Shown one piece after another: positions 1 through 7,002 of a stretch of 10,995 nucleotides of DNA. The notes under the pieces were generated by a model that saw nothing but the letters and a program-made list of their open reading frames with translations, was not told where the DNA came from and did no database searches. Source of the stretch: an uncultured Campylobacter sp. (GTDB lineage: Bacteria; Campylobacterota; Campylobacteria; Campylobacterales; Campylobacteraceae); the NCBI RefSeq assembly GCF_938045225.1, contig NZ_CALINL010000028.1, positions 1-10,995 of the forward strand. The letters are read 5' to 3'. Positions within the stretch are counted from its first letter, which is position 1; the number at the start of each line of letters is the position of its first letter. Made by a program: the position numbers and the translations under genes.

Positions 1-537
1 GCCGACGTAAAGGCGTTGCTAGCCGAGCTAAAAGGCGAGATCACCTACGTACCGCCCAAATTTAGCGCCAAGCACGTGGACGGCAAGCGTGCGTATGAGC
101 TAGCAAGAGCAGGCGAAGAGTTTGAGCTAAAAAGCCAAACGATGAGCGTTTTTGACGTAAATTTGACTGCGTATATGCATCCGTTTTTGAGCTTTCGCAT
201 TGGCGTTAGCGAGGGTTCGTACGTGCGTTCGTACGCTCAAATTTTAGCCGCAAAGCTTGGCGCGAAAGCTACTCTAAGCGCGCTAAAACGCGTAAGCGAG
301 GGCAAATTTATTTACGAAAACGAGCGATTTTTAAATCCGCTTGATTTTATCTCATTGCCGCGAAACGAATATCTAGGCGACCCCGCTGATGTGATGCTAG
401 GCAAAAAACTGAGCGTAGAAAAGCTAAAATTTGGCGCCGAGGGACTATATTTAATAAACTTTGATGAATTTTTTAGTATCATTGAAATCAAAGACGAAAC
501 CGTAACATATAAACTAAATAAGGTCGAAAAATGCTAA
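1..537 (+). CDS. truB: tRNA pseudouridine(55) synthase TruB, 5' end outside window
   Basis: TruB isomerises U55 in the T-loop of tRNAs to pseudouridine in the cytoplasm. The reading frame is open from the first base, so the gene begins upstream; about 178 C-terminal residues are present. The conserved block V-P-P-K-F-S-A-K-H-V-D-G-K-R-A-Y-E-L-A is visible near 50-110, followed by G-S-Y-V-R-S-Y-A near 205-240 and the family's A-L-K-R-x-x-x-G-K-F near 283-310. The N-terminal G-x-L-D-P-x-A-T-G segment with the catalytic aspartate must lie outside the window. The TTG at 16 is an internal codon, not the start. The stop codon overlaps the csrA start by seven bases (ATGCTAA), which points to translational coupling. 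Confidence 0.95.
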   Translation, partial: ADVKALLAELKGEITYVPPKFSAKHVDGKRAYELARAGEEFELKSQTMSVFDVNLTAYMHPFLSFRIGVSEGSYVRSYAQILAAKLGAKATLSALKRVSEGKFIYENERFLNPLDFISLPRNEYLGDPADVMLGKKLSVEKLKFGAEGLYLINFDEFFSIIEIKDETVTYKLNKVEKC

Positions 538-761
538 TACTCGCAAGAAAAGAAGACGAAAGCATAATGCTGGGAAACGATATCAAAATCACGGTCGTGG
601 GCATCTCAAAAGGCGGCGTAAAAATCGGCATCGACGCGCCTAAAAATATGATGATCCTGCGCTCGGAGCTAGTAGAAGACGTAGCGGCGGAAAACAAACA
701 GGCCCTAAACGGCGCGGGCGAAGCGAGCCTAAAAGAGCTGAGCGATAAAATCGTAAAATAA
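531..761 (+). CDS. csrA: Carbon storage regulator CsrA
   Basis: CsrA is a small dimeric RNA-binding protein that binds GGA motifs in mRNA leaders and controls translation; in Campylobacter it is known to act on flagellin and to be antagonised by FliW. The 76-residue product starts M-L-I-L-A-R-K and has the family's V-x-I-G-I-D-A-P-K block at residues 30-38. The L4/R6 and R44 positions used for RNA binding in characterised homologues are all present. The helical tail after residue 48 is alanine- and glutamate-rich and longer than in E. coli, as in other Campylobacter CsrA. The start lies inside the end of truB, and the stop shares one base with the ispE start, so the gene is embedded in the operon. 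Confidence 0.96.
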   Translation: MLILARKEDESIMLGNDIKITVVGISKGGVKIGIDAPKNMMILRSELVEDVAAENKQALNGAGEASLKELSDKIVK

Positions 762-1504
762 TGAAAAGCTACGCGAAAATCAACTCCTTTTTAAAGATTG
801 TCGGCACTCGCGGCAACTACCACGAGATCGTCTCTCGCTTTGTTTTGAGGCGCGAGATTTATGACGAAATTTTCTTTGAAAAAGCGGATGTTTTCGCGCT
901 AGAGTGCGATAACGAAAATATCGAAAATAATATCGTTTTAAAGGCCAAATTTGAGCTGGAAAAAGCAGGCTTTAAAAACGAGCTGGACGAGTTTTTCGCC
1001 TCGCATAAAATCGTGATAAAAAAGCAAATCCCGCTGGGCGCGGGTCTAGGCGGAGGTAGCTCAAACGCTGCTACGTTTTTAAAGATGGCGAACGAGGAGT
1101 TAAATTTAAAACTAACTCACGACAATTTGATGAAAATAGGCGCAAATATCGGCGCGGACGTGGCATTTTTCGCTAGCGATTTCAAGGCGGCAAACGTTAG
1201 CGGTATCGGCGAGATAATAAGCGATTTTGACGACGAAGTGCCAGAGGTAAAAATTTTAACGCCCGGCGTCTTTTGCTCGACGCCTGCGGTTTACGGCGAA
1301 TTTAGGGCAAATTTTATGGATAGTATCGACGTAAATTTGGCGGCAAAAATGCGCGAGATGACGACGGCGCAGCTGCTGGAGCGATACGAAAACCGCAAAC
1401 TAAACGATCTTTTTGCGCCGTGTTTTAAAATTTATCCGCAGATGGATAAATTTAAAGATTTTTTCCTAAGCGGCAGCGGCGCGAGCGTGTTTTTCTTAAA
1501 ATAA
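761..1504 (+). CDS. ispE: 4-diphosphocytidyl-2-C-methyl-D-erythritol kinase IspE
   Basis: IspE phosphorylates CDP-methylerythritol with ATP in the non-mevalonate (MEP) isoprenoid pathway. The 247-residue protein is a GHMP kinase. The A-K-I-N-S-F-L motif at 5-11 supplies the family lysine (K6). Y20-H21 match the substrate-binding Y-H of E. coli IspE. The ATP loop P-L-G-A-G-L-G-G-G-S-S-N-A is at 91-103, and the G-A-D-V motif places the catalytic aspartate at D133. The C-terminal L-S-G-S-G-A-S-V-F-F block is the third GHMP motif. It is somewhat shorter than E. coli IspE (about 283 residues), with the loss spread through the C-terminal half, which is usual in Campylobacter. ATG overlaps the csrA TAA by one base (TAATG), a coupled start. 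Confidence 0.95.
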   Translation: MKSYAKINSFLKIVGTRGNYHEIVSRFVLRREIYDEIFFEKADVFALECDNENIENNIVLKAKFELEKAGFKNELDEFFASHKIVIKKQIPLGAGLGGGSSNAATFLKMANEELNLKLTHDNLMKIGANIGADVAFFASDFKAANVSGIGEIISDFDDEVPEVKILTPGVFCSTPAVYGEFRANFMDSIDVNLAAKMREMTTAQLLERYENRKLNDLFAPCFKIYPQMDKFKDFFLSGSGASVFFLK

Positions 1505-1515
1505 AAAGGTAAAAA

Positions 1516-1971
1516 ATGGGTAAGGATTTAGCCAAAAATAAAAAGGCTTTGTTTGACTTTAGTATCATCGAGACCTTTGAGGCGGGCATCGAGCTAAAAG
1601 GCAGCGAGGTAAAGGCTCTACGGGCGGGCCGAGCCAATCTAAAAGATAGCTTTGCGCGTGTGATAAAGGGCGAGCTGTTTTTGCTAAACGCGCACATCAG
1701 CCACCTAAACACGACGCACTCGGCGTTTCGCCCGGACGAGCGGGCTCCGAGAAAACTACTGATGCACCGCAAGCAGATAGATAAAATTTTCGGTCAAGTC
1801 ACGCAAGAGGGTCTCACGCTAGTCGTTTTAGCGCTCTATCTAAACGACAAAAATATCGTAAAGGCGCGGGTTGCGCTGGCAAAAGGTAAAAATTTGCACG
1901 ATAAGCGCGAGACGATAAAACGTAAAGAAGCCGACAAAGAAGCGCGTTCAGCTATGAAAAAATACGCTTAA
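1516..1971 (+). CDS. smpB: SsrA-binding protein SmpB
   Basis: SmpB binds tmRNA and delivers it to stalled ribosomes for trans-translation, which tags the nascent peptide for proteolysis. The 151-residue protein is the normal family length. It shows the N-terminal N-K-K-A-L-F-D-F-S-I-I-E-T-F-E-A-G-I-E-L block, then K-G-S-E-V-K-A-L-R and the oligonucleotide-binding barrel with N-A-H-I-S. The basic C-terminal tail (K-G-K-N-L-H-D-K-R-E-T-I-K-R-K-E-A) inserts into the empty mRNA channel in known structures. A short AAGG Shine-Dalgarno sequence sits upstream of ATG 1516, eleven bases after ispE. Its company with clpS and clpA further down the same strand is thematically consistent, because SsrA-tagged proteins are ClpAP/ClpXP substrates. 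Confidence 0.96.
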   Translation: MGKDLAKNKKALFDFSIIETFEAGIELKGSEVKALRAGRANLKDSFARVIKGELFLLNAHISHLNTTHSAFRPDERAPRKLLMHRKQIDKIFGQVTQEGLTLVVLALYLNDKNIVKARVALAKGKNLHDKRETIKRKEADKEARSAMKKYA

Positions 1972-1980
1972 GGAAAACCG

Positions 1981-2193
1981 ATGCCCTACGTAAATATAAA
2001 AATCACAAAAGAAAAAGAAGCCGTAAGCGCCGAGCAAAAGCGCGCGATAATAGCAGGCGTGACAAAGCTGCTAGGCGATACGCTAAAGCGCGACGCGAGC
2101 AGAACCGTCGTCGTGATAGAGGAAGTCAGCACCGACGACTACGGATTTGGCGGCGAAAGCATAACCGAACTAAGATCAAAACAAGGAAAATAA
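1981..2193 (+). CDS. 4-oxalocrotonate tautomerase family protein (DmpI-like)
   Basis: This 70-residue protein belongs to the tautomerase superfamily, small hexameric or dimeric enzymes that use an N-terminal proline as catalytic base. After removal of Met the chain begins P-Y-V-N-I-K-I-T, giving the required Pro1. The body has the family pattern of a beta strand, a helix (S-A-E-Q-K-R-A-I-I-A-G-V-T-K-L-L), a second strand with V-V-V-I-E-E-V and an ending D-D-Y-G-F-G-G-E-S. An arginine at residue 40 in the chain fits the substrate-binding Arg seen in this family. An AAGGA Shine-Dalgarno at 1970-1974, overlapping the smpB stop, supports ATG 1981. The physiological substrate in Campylobacter is unknown, so no pathway is assigned. 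Confidence 0.85.
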   Translation: MPYVNIKITKEKEAVSAEQKRAIIAGVTKLLGDTLKRDASRTVVVIEEVSTDDYGFGGESITELRSKQGK

Positions 2194-2194
2194 T

Positions 2195-2809
2195 ATGAAA
2201 AAAACCATAAAGGCGATTTTGGCGGCTTTGGTCTGCGCTATATTTCTAGCAGGCTGCGGCGAGGACGAGACGGCAAAGGCTCCCGTAAAGATAGAGGGCT
2301 ATAAAACGGGTGAAGAGATCGCGCTAAAGAGCGTGTTTGGCAAAGACCTCACGCTAAAGCGCGTCGATGGCGGCTTTGTTATTAAAGGTGATGAGGATAA
2401 AATTTTGATGTTTGATATATTCGGCACATTTTGTCCGCCGTGTCAAAAAGAAGCGCCCGATCTCACCAAATTTCAGATCGACAACCTAAATGATTTTACG
2501 ATCGTGGGGCTAACGCACTTTGAAAACGTCACGAACGAGTACGTAGTAGAAAATTTCGCGCAAAAATACAACGCCTTTTACTTTATCTCAAACGACATAA
2601 AGACAAATGACAAGCTTTCGGCTCAAATTTTAGAGGATATAAAATACGAGCGACTCGAGAGCGTGCCGATAAAAATGGTGCTAAAAGGCGGCGTATATCA
2701 GGAGCTAACCGACGTAGATAGCGGAAAATTCGGCGTGAAATACTACCTAGGCGGCATCCATCTAGACGCGATGACGAAAGATTACGAGAGAATAAAAAAT
2801 GTCCGATAA
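2195..2809 (+). CDS. TlpA/ResA-like thioredoxin-fold lipoprotein
   Basis: The 204-residue product has a lipoprotein signal: M-K-K-T, a hydrophobic stretch at 7-18 and the lipobox L-A-G-C with Cys at residue 21, so it should be anchored facing the periplasm. A thioredoxin fold follows. The active site F-G-T-F-C-P-P-C is at residues 76-83, and the S-V-P-I sequence near residue 158 supplies the cis-proline loop opposite the disulphide. This suggests a periplasmic thiol-disulphide reductant or oxidoreductase; the partner is not deducible. The gene holds the same position between smpB and clpS as a thioredoxin-like gene in C. jejuni (Cj1106, from memory). ATG lies one base after the tautomerase stop, and its 3' end overlaps clpS by 11 bases. 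Confidence 0.88.
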   Translation: MKKTIKAILAALVCAIFLAGCGEDETAKAPVKIEGYKTGEEIALKSVFGKDLTLKRVDGGFVIKGDEDKILMFDIFGTFCPPCQKEAPDLTKFQIDNLNDFTIVGLTHFENVTNEYVVENFAQKYNAFYFISNDIKTNDKLSAQILEDIKYERLESVPIKMVLKGGVYQELTDVDSGKFGVKYYLGGIHLDAMTKDYERIKNVR

Positions 2810-3110
2810 AACCGCCACCGAGCGGGAGCACGGCATAGACGTAAAGGAAAAACCTGAATTTCCGCGTAAATTTAAGGTTGTTTTGCTAAACGACGACGTT
2901 ACGAGCATGGATTTCGTCGTGAGCGTGTTGGTCGAGATTTTTCACCACACAGCCCAAAGCGCGGTAACCGTGATGTTAAAAATCCATAACGAAGGCAGCG
3001 GAGTGGCGGGCATCTACAATAAAGAGATAGCCCAAACCAAACAAAACCAAACGCTAAAAGCCGCAGCCGCCGCAGGCTATCCGCTAAAGGCAGTCGTCGA
3101 GGAAGAGTAG
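2799..3110 (+). CDS. clpS: ATP-dependent Clp protease adaptor ClpS
   Basis: ClpS binds proteins carrying destabilising N-terminal residues (Leu, Phe, Tyr, Trp) and hands them to ClpA. The 103-residue chain has a disordered N-terminal arm to about residue 22. The core starts K-F-K-V-V-L-L-N-D-D-V-T-S-M-D-F-V-V, where the N-D-D motif of the N-degron pocket is intact. The M-L-K-I-H-N-E-G-S-G-V-A-G-I-Y block contributes the histidine that contacts the N-degron in E. coli ClpS, and E-I-A-Q-T-K follows. The start overlaps the end of the lipoprotein gene by 11 bases in another frame, which indicates coupled translation. It is directly followed by clpA, its unfoldase partner. Confidence 0.95.
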   Translation: MSDKTATEREHGIDVKEKPEFPRKFKVVLLNDDVTSMDFVVSVLVEIFHHTAQSAVTVMLKIHNEGSGVAGIYNKEIAQTKQNQTLKAAAAAGYPLKAVVEEE

Positions 3111-3138
3111 CCCGTAAAAACGGGCGCGCAAAAGGCGC
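3110..3138 (+). other. Tandem GC stem-loops between clpS and clpA
   Basis: A perfect 6-bp stem (GCCCGT, loop AAAA, ACGGGC) spans 3110-3125 and takes in the last base of the clpS stop. A GCGC-AAAAG-GCGC inverted repeat follows at 3126-3138. No T-tract follows, so this is not a rho-independent terminator; the very strong clpA ribosome site begins five bases later. An mRNA-stability or start-access role is plausible inference only. Confidence 0.45.
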
Positions 3139-3142
3139 AAAG

Positions 3143-3148
3143 AGGAGG
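3143..3148 (+). promoter_or_regulatory. Strong Shine-Dalgarno AGGAGG deciding the clpA start
   Basis: A full AGGAGG is followed by two adjacent ATG codons at 3151 and 3154. The gap is 2 bases to the first and 5 bases to the second. The second ATG therefore has the more usual spacing, and clpA may start at 3154 (M-F-D-S-D-L) rather than 3151. Confidence 0.7.
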
Positions 3149-3150
3149 AA

Positions 3151-5319
3151 ATGATGTTTGACTCGGATTTAAGCTATCTTTTGGAAAAGGCCGGGCAGTT
3201 TGCCTACTCGAATTTTCACGAGTATCTAACCAGCGAGCACGTGCTTTTCGTGCTAGTAAATTTAAACGAAGAGACTAGAGATATCCTAGTAGAGGCCGGA
3301 CTCACCGACGTCGAGGGACTAAAAAGCGATCTAAAAAACTATCTACTGCAAACCAACGAACAAGTCCCGCACCACAAACAACCGCGCATGACGGTGCTTT
3401 TGGAGCAAATTTTTAAAGAGCTAAACACTGAGCTAAAAGATAAAAACGTCGGCATCAGAGATTTGCTCTTTAAAATCGCGGCCAGAGGCGACACGTACGG
3501 GGCTAAAATTTTAGAATTTTACGACGTCGATCCGCAAAAGATTAAACACCCCGCAAAAGACGACAAGCAGGCTCGCGCTAAAAACTTCCAAAACCTCGCT
3601 AAATACTCGTCAAATTTAACCAAACTAGCCGCCGAGGGCAAGATAGACCCGATCATCGGGCGCGAAAACGAGCTAGCAAGGCTAATGCAAACGCTAAGCC
3701 GCCGCAAGAAAAATAATCCAATCCTAGTGGGCGAAGCGGGCGTGGGCAAAACCGCCGTAGTCGAAGGGCTCGCGCTAAAAATCGCAAGCGGCGAAGTGCC
3801 GCAGCGGCTAAAGCAGGCGCAAATTTTCGCCCTGGATATCGGCGCGATGATAGCGGGCACGAAGTACCGCGGCGACTTTGAAAAACGCCTAAAAGACGTG
3901 ATGGACGAGGTGGCCGAGCAAGAAGACGCGATAGTTTTTATCGATGAGATCCACACGATCGTGGGCGCGGGAGCTACAAACGGGGGCGGGCTTGATATGT
4001 CAAATTTACTAAAACCGGCTCTCGCAAACGGCTCGCTGCGCTGCATCGGAGCGACGACGTACGCGGAGTATCGCAGCTTTTTTGAAAAAGAAAAAGCCCT
4101 CTCGCGCCGATTTGCCAAAATCGACGTCGTAGAGCCGAGCGCGGACGAGAGTGTCGAGATACTAAAAGGGCTTCGCGCCAAATACGAGAGCTTTCACGGC
4201 GTCAAATTTAGCGACGAAATTTTAGCTAAAAGCGTGGAGCTAGCCAAAAAATACCTAAATGATAGATTTTTGCCAGATAGCGCCATCGATCTCATCGACG
4301 AGGTCGGCGCGGCTCTAGCTCTGCAAAGCAAAAACAAAACCGTAAAAATGTCCGATCTAAGCACGGTTTTAAGCAAGATGGCAAATATCCCGGATACCAA
4401 TCTAAAATCTGACGCCGCGGCAAATTTGAAAAATCTAGCACAAAGGCTAAAGTCTGAAATCTTTGGTCAAGACGAAGCCGTCGATACGCTAGTAGCGGCG
4501 ATCAAGCGCTCGTATGCGGGGCTAAAGCAGCCAAACGCGCCTGTGGGGGTATTTTTATTTACGGGATCTAGCGGCGTGGGCAAAAGCGAGCTAAGTGCGG
4601 CTCTAGCGCGAAATTTGGGCGTACATTTCGAGCGGTTTGACATGAGCGAATACATGGAAAAACATAGCGTATCGCGTCTCATCGGCGCGCCTCCGGGATA
4701 TGTCGGGTTTGAAGAGGGCGGCATACTCACAAATGCCGTTAAAAAGTACCCTTATAGCGTGATTTTGTTTGACGAGATCGAAAAGGCCAGCGACGAGATG
4801 ATAAACGTCTTTTTGCAAATTTTCGATGGCGCTAGCCTCACCGATAACACGGGCGCAAAGAGCGATTTTCGTAACGCCGTCATCATAATGAGCTCAAATT
4901 TGGGCTCAAAAGAGGCTCCGACGCTTGGCTTTAGCAAGGATGAAAGCGGCAAAGCAGACTCGGCGGTAAAGGGATTTTTCAGTCCCGAGTTTCGCAACCG
5001 CATCGATAAAATCGTGCATTTTAACGACCTTAGCGAGGACGCGCTAAGCCTCATCGCGCAAAAAATCATTAACGAGATAAACTCAAGCCTCGCCGAAAAA
5101 AAAGTCGTCCTAAAAGCCTCCGCCGAAGCCAAAAAATACCTCTGGCAAAAGGGCTATAGTAAAGAATTCGGCGCCAGAAATCTAAAACGCCTGGTCCAAG
5201 ACGAGATCTCAACCAAGCTTAGCGACGAGATACTTTTCGGCGCCCTAAAAAACGGCGGCGTCGCAAATATCGCGCTAAAAAACGGCAAGCTGGCGTTTAA
5301 ATTTGAATCCATAAAATAA
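3151..5319 (+). CDS. clpA: ATP-dependent Clp protease ATP-binding subunit ClpA
   Basis: ClpA is a two-ring AAA+ unfoldase that feeds substrates into ClpP in the cytoplasm. The 722-residue chain has an N-domain (about 1-145) with Clp repeats that docks ClpS. D1 has Walker A G-E-A-G-V-G-K-T at 194-201 and Walker B I-V-F-I-D-E at 261-266. D2 has Walker A G-S-S-G-V-G-K-S at 472-479, pore loop G-Y-V-G-F at 516-520 and Walker B V-I-L-F-D-E at 537-542. The T-L-G-F segment near residues 591-594 sits where the ClpP-docking I-G-L/F loop is expected. The short linker between rings and absence of a coiled-coil M-domain favour ClpA over ClpB; no zinc finger argues against ClpX. The true start may be 3154. 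It ends 18 bases before aat. Confidence 0.96.
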   Translation: MMFDSDLSYLLEKAGQFAYSNFHEYLTSEHVLFVLVNLNEETRDILVEAGLTDVEGLKSDLKNYLLQTNEQVPHHKQPRMTVLLEQIFKELNTELKDKNVGIRDLLFKIAARGDTYGAKILEFYDVDPQKIKHPAKDDKQARAKNFQNLAKYSSNLTKLAAEGKIDPIIGRENELARLMQTLSRRKKNNPILVGEAGVGKTAVVEGLALKIASGEVPQRLKQAQIFALDIGAMIAGTKYRGDFEKRLKDVMDEVAEQEDAIVFIDEIHTIVGAGATNGGGLDMSNLLKPALANGSLRCIGATTYAEYRSFFEKEKALSRRFAKIDVVEPSADESVEILKGLRAKYESFHGVKFSDEILAKSVELAKKYLNDRFLPDSAIDLIDEVGAALALQSKNKTVKMSDLSTVLSKMANIPDTNLKSDAAANLKNLAQRLKSEIFGQDEAVDTLVAAIKRSYAGLKQPNAPVGVFLFTGSSGVGKSELSAALARNLGVHFERFDMSEYMEKHSVSRLIGAPPGYVGFEEGGILTNAVKKYPYSVILFDEIEKASDEMINVFLQIFDGASLTDNTGAKSDFRNAVIIMSSNLGSKEAPTLGFSKDESGKADSAVKGFFSPEFRNRIDKIVHFNDLSEDALSLIAQKIINEINSSLAEKKVVLKASAEAKKYLWQKGYSKEFGARNLKRLVQDEISTKLSDEILFGALKNGGVANIALKNGKLAFKFESIK

Positions 5320-5337
5320 TCGGACGCGGGGTCAAAT

Positions 5338-5997
5338 TTGGAAAAAATCTATAGCTTTCCCGACCCCGCAAACGCCCCTGCAAACTCGCCTTTGGCCGTC
5401 GGCGGCGATCTAAGCGCCGAGGCCCTTTTGCAAGCTTACGACAAAGGCATTTTCCCGTGGTTTTTGCCCGGCGAGCCCATATACTGGTGGTCGCCAGATC
5501 CGCGCGCTGTGCTAGTTCCAAGCGAAGTAAGGGTGCAAAAAAGCATAAAATCCGCGCTTAAAAAATTTGAAGTGCGGTTTGACTACGACTTTGAAAATTT
5601 TCTAAAAATCTGCAAAAGCGAGCGCGAAAAACGCGAACCCACGTGGCTAAGCAAAGATATCGTGCGCGCATACGTAAATTTGCATCGTCTAGGCATCTCG
5701 CACAGCGTGGAAGTATACGAGGATGGCGAGCTAGCGGGCGGACTTTACGGACAAATTTTCGGTAAGGTCTTTTGCGGCGAAAGTATGATCAGCCTAAAAA
5801 CGGGCGCGTCAAAGGTTGCTCTCATCGCGCTTTGCCGCGCTTTAGAGCCGTTTAGTTTTCTCATCGACTGTCAGGTTATGAACGAACATCTAAAATTTAT
5901 GGGCGCAAAAGCGATGAGACGAAGCGAGTTTTTAGCCAAATTTAACGAACTAAAAAAGCAGCCTAGCGGGTTTAGCAAATTTAAAAATTTACTCTAA
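5338..5997 (+). CDS. aat: Leucyl/phenylalanyl-tRNA--protein transferase Aat
   Basis: Aat transfers Leu or Phe from aminoacyl-tRNA to proteins with N-terminal Arg or Lys, creating N-degrons for ClpS-ClpA. The 219-residue protein carries the family signatures in order: G-G-D-L-S at 22-26, G-I-F-P-W-F at 37-42, W-W-S-P-D-P-R-A-V-L at 50-59, G-G-L-Y-G at 134-138, F-C-G-E-S-M-I-S at 145-152, A-S-K-V-A-L at 157-162 and L-I-D-C-Q at 175-179. The start is TTG: no in-frame ATG exists between the clpA stop at 5317-5319 and this point, the G-rich GCGGGG at 5326-5331 lies seven bases upstream, and starting here keeps the conserved Y-S-F-P-D-P opening. Together with clpS and clpA it makes a complete pathway in one transcript. 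Confidence 0.95.
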   Translation: MEKIYSFPDPANAPANSPLAVGGDLSAEALLQAYDKGIFPWFLPGEPIYWWSPDPRAVLVPSEVRVQKSIKSALKKFEVRFDYDFENFLKICKSEREKREPTWLSKDIVRAYVNLHRLGISHSVEVYEDGELAGGLYGQIFGKVFCGESMISLKTGASKVALIALCRALEPFSFLIDCQVMNEHLKFMGAKAMRRSEFLAKFNELKKQPSGFSKFKNLL

Positions 5998-6000
5998 ATT

Positions 6001-6016
6001 TGGAACGTCTTTTGCT
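6001..6016 (+). promoter_or_regulatory. Sigma-54 (RpoN) promoter for flgB operon
   Basis: TGGAAC-GTCTT-TTGCT matches the RpoN consensus TGGCAC-N5-TTGCW with one substitution. The invariant GG (6002-6003) and GC (6014-6015) are separated by exactly ten bases. Transcription should begin about a dozen bases past the GC, leaving a leader of roughly 25 bases before flgB. RpoN control with the FlgS/FlgR two-component system is established for middle flagellar genes in Campylobacter; that this site is used is inference from sequence. Confidence 0.85.
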
Positions 6017-6052
6017 TATTATCTCGTAAAATTTAGAGAAAAAGGCAAGAAA

Positions 6053-6490
6053 ATGTTCGCAGGTATCCAAACCTCAAAATCAAAACCGCTCGTAGAAAGC
6101 GCGCTGGCAAGCAGAAATTTACGCCAGCAAATGATTTCTAGCAACATAGCAAACATCGACACGCCTTTTTACAAAGCCCGCGATATCGCGTTTGAAGCGG
6201 CTTTATCGCAAACGGCGCAAGAAATCTACGGCAAAGACGAAAATAAAATTTTAAAACTCGCCCAAACGGACGACGCGCACTTTCCTCGCGTGGATTTTCC
6301 GGCGTCAAACGGGGCGACGATATTTTTACGCGATGGGCACATGGCGCGAAACGACGCAAACACCGTCGACCTGGACGTGGAAACGACGGAGCTAAGCAAA
6401 AACGCGATAATGGTAACAGCGCTTGATCGCGCCATGAGACAAAGCGGTCAGATATTTAAAAACGTTATCGACGCTAGCAGCAAAATTTAA
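6053..6490 (+). CDS. flgB: Flagellar basal-body proximal rod protein FlgB
   Basis: FlgB is a proximal rod subunit exported by the flagellar type III system and built on top of FliE and the MS ring. The 145-residue protein shows the rod-family N-terminal motif N-I-A-N-I-D-T-P-F-Y-K at residues 31-41 and a C-terminal amphipathic helix (A-L-D-R-A-M-R-Q-S-G-Q-I-F-K) that mediates axial packing. An AAAAAGGCAAGA segment supplies the ribosome site before ATG 6053. It is the first gene after the sigma-54 promoter and is followed by flgC after nine bases. Confidence 0.95.
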   Translation: MFAGIQTSKSKPLVESALASRNLRQQMISSNIANIDTPFYKARDIAFEAALSQTAQEIYGKDENKILKLAQTDDAHFPRVDFPASNGATIFLRDGHMARNDANTVDLDVETTELSKNAIMVTALDRAMRQSGQIFKNVIDASSKI

Positions 6491-6499
6491 GGATAGATT

Positions 6500-6997
6500 A
6501 TGAGTAATTATTTAAGCGACTTTGACATCAGCGGATACGGACTAAGCGCCCAGCGCTTTAGGATGAACGTCATTAGCTCCAATATCGCCAACGCAAACAC
6601 CGTGCGAACGGCGGAAGGCGGCCCGTATAGACGCCGCGAGGTGATATTTAAGGCGGTTGATTTTGATAGCGTACTAAACGACGAAGTAGCAAAAAAACAT
6701 AACTTGCTCGAATACGAAAATCCGCTAGACGATAAATTCTATACAAAAGACGCAAAACCTGCTATAATGAGCGTCGTAGTTGACAAGATAGTGCGCGACG
6801 ATAAGGATTTTAAGCTAAAATACGATCCGTCTCACCCTGACGCCGACGCGAGGGGCTACGTAGCGTACCCAAATATCAATCCAGTCATCGAAATGGCGGA
6901 TCTGATCGAAGCCACGCGCGCCTATCAGGCAAACGTTTCGGCATTTCAGTCGGCTAAAACGATCGCTCAAAGCGCATTAGAATTATTACAAGGTTAA
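6500..6997 (+). CDS. flgC: Flagellar basal-body proximal rod protein FlgC
   Basis: FlgC is the second proximal rod subunit. The 165-residue protein starts with the hydrophobic helix D-F-D-I-S-G-Y-G-L-S-A-Q-R-F-R-M and the rod motif N-V-I-S-S-N-I-A-N-A-N-T at 23-34. It ends in the conserved N-P-V-I-E-M-A-D-L-I-E-A-T-R-A-Y-Q-A-N-V block that pairs with the N-terminal helix in assembled rods. AAGGA overlapping the flgB stop (from 6489) lies about six bases before ATG 6500. Five bases separate its stop from fliE. Confidence 0.96.
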   Translation: MSNYLSDFDISGYGLSAQRFRMNVISSNIANANTVRTAEGGPYRRREVIFKAVDFDSVLNDEVAKKHNLLEYENPLDDKFYTKDAKPAIMSVVVDKIVRDDKDFKLKYDPSHPDADARGYVAYPNINPVIEMADLIEATRAYQANVSAFQSAKTIAQSALELLQG

Positions 6998-7002
6998 ATT
7001 TT

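Noticed and set aside
488..697. Minus-strand frames overlapping csrA, smpB (1452-1772) and the lipoprotein/clpS junction (2583-2831)
   Set aside because: All oppose well-supported genes, lack ribosome sites and resemble no family.
3110..3125. Rho-independent terminator between clpS and clpA
   Set aside because: The stem is good but no T-tract follows; the next bases are GCGCAAAAGGCGC and then the clpA ribosome site.
3519..4181. A 220-codon minus-strand open frame inside clpA
   Set aside because: It is antisense to a fully motif-supported AAA+ gene and its translation is serine-, alanine- and arginine-rich without any recognisable motif, as expected of a shadow frame in this codon usage.
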